Source of the DNA: Candidatus Phascolarctobacterium caballi
Lineage (GTDB): Bacteria > Bacillota > Negativicutes > Acidaminococcales > Acidaminococcaceae
Length of the DNA stretch: 8,119 nt
Direction of reading: 5' to 3'
Assembly: GCA_018065225.1 (NCBI GenBank)
Contig: JAGHTS010000250.1
Location: forward strand, 1-8,119
Shown: positions 8,074-8,119 of the stretch, one piece after another
Position numbering within the stretch: the first letter of the stretch is position 1
Layout of the letters: each line of letters starts with the position of its first letter
Position numbers and translations under genes: made by a program
Notes under the pieces: model-generated
Seen by the model: only the letters and a program-made list of their open reading frames with translations
Told to the model about the DNA's origin: nothing
Databases searched by the model: none

Positions 8074-8089
8074 TCAATATTTTTATTGA
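8074..8089. repeat. Short AT-rich inverted repeat
   Basis: TCAATA (8074-8079) and TATTGA (8084-8089) are exact reverse complements around TTTT. It lies between the possible -10 box and the long leader stem-loop. It could be an operator half-site pair or a weak hairpin, and in such AT-rich DNA it may be chance. Confidence 0.3.
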
Positions 8090-8112
8090 TACTAAAAATT
8101 TGACGTGAAATA

Positions 8113-8118
8113 ATTATA
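8113..8118 (-). promoter_or_regulatory. Possible -10 box upstream of rpoB
   Basis: The minus strand reads TATAAT, a perfect -10 consensus, one base inside the window edge. Any -35 box lies outside the window. If real, it would start an rpoB transcript with a leader of roughly 175 nt that includes both hairpins. The surrounding DNA is AT-rich, so a chance match is quite possible. Confidence 0.25.
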
Positions 8119-8119
8119 T

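Noticed and set aside
8086..8114. Plus-strand promoter-like pair TTGATA-17 bp-AATAAT
   Set aside because: It points away from rpoB to nothing visible in the window and lies in very AT-rich DNA where such matches are common.

Overview
The window holds the two large catalytic-core subunit genes of bacterial RNA polymerase, both read from the minus strand in the order rpoB then rpoC, plus the flanking control sequences. Both proteins are clearly Bacillota-like. β' starts with the M-x-DVNNF N-terminus, places its first zinc site at C60/C62/C75/C78, and has no insertion in the trigger loop. The low GC content, a roughly 58-residue β insertion missing from Bacillus, and an unusually long β' suggest a Gram-negative-type Bacillota (Negativicutes or a relative). 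That placement is an inference from remembered family sequences and is not proven here.

Layout, in the direction of transcription (high to low coordinates). 8119-7930 is a roughly 190-nt non-coding leader. It contains a possible -10 box at the window edge, a long imperfect stem-loop (7999-8059), a terminator-like hairpin with a U-tract (7955-7990), and a good Shine-Dalgarno sequence. 7929-4165 is rpoB (1254 aa). After a 16-nt gap carrying a Shine-Dalgarno-like purine tract comes rpoC, for which I favour a TTG start at 4148 (1348 aa) over the upstream ATG at 4175. 83-51 is a strong intrinsic terminator just after rpoC. 31-1 is a perfect AT-rich inverted repeat built from two copies of an 8-bp palindrome 21 bp apart, cut by the window edge.

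The two genes work together. β and β' form the active-site cleft, with Mg2+ aspartates in β' and catalytic lysines in β, and co-transcription supports equimolar synthesis. In many bacteria rpoB follows rplL. The stem-loop plus leaky-terminator arrangement in the leader would suit setting RNA polymerase output below ribosomal-protein output, but rplL itself is not in the window.

I see no hidden accessory system, mobile element, CRISPR array, tRNA or rRNA. The points most worth a second look are a roughly 167-residue insertion inside the β' second zinc site that looks like two diverged copies of the adjacent native module, the structured rpoB leader with its attenuator, the TTG start of rpoC, and the paired palindromes at 1-31.
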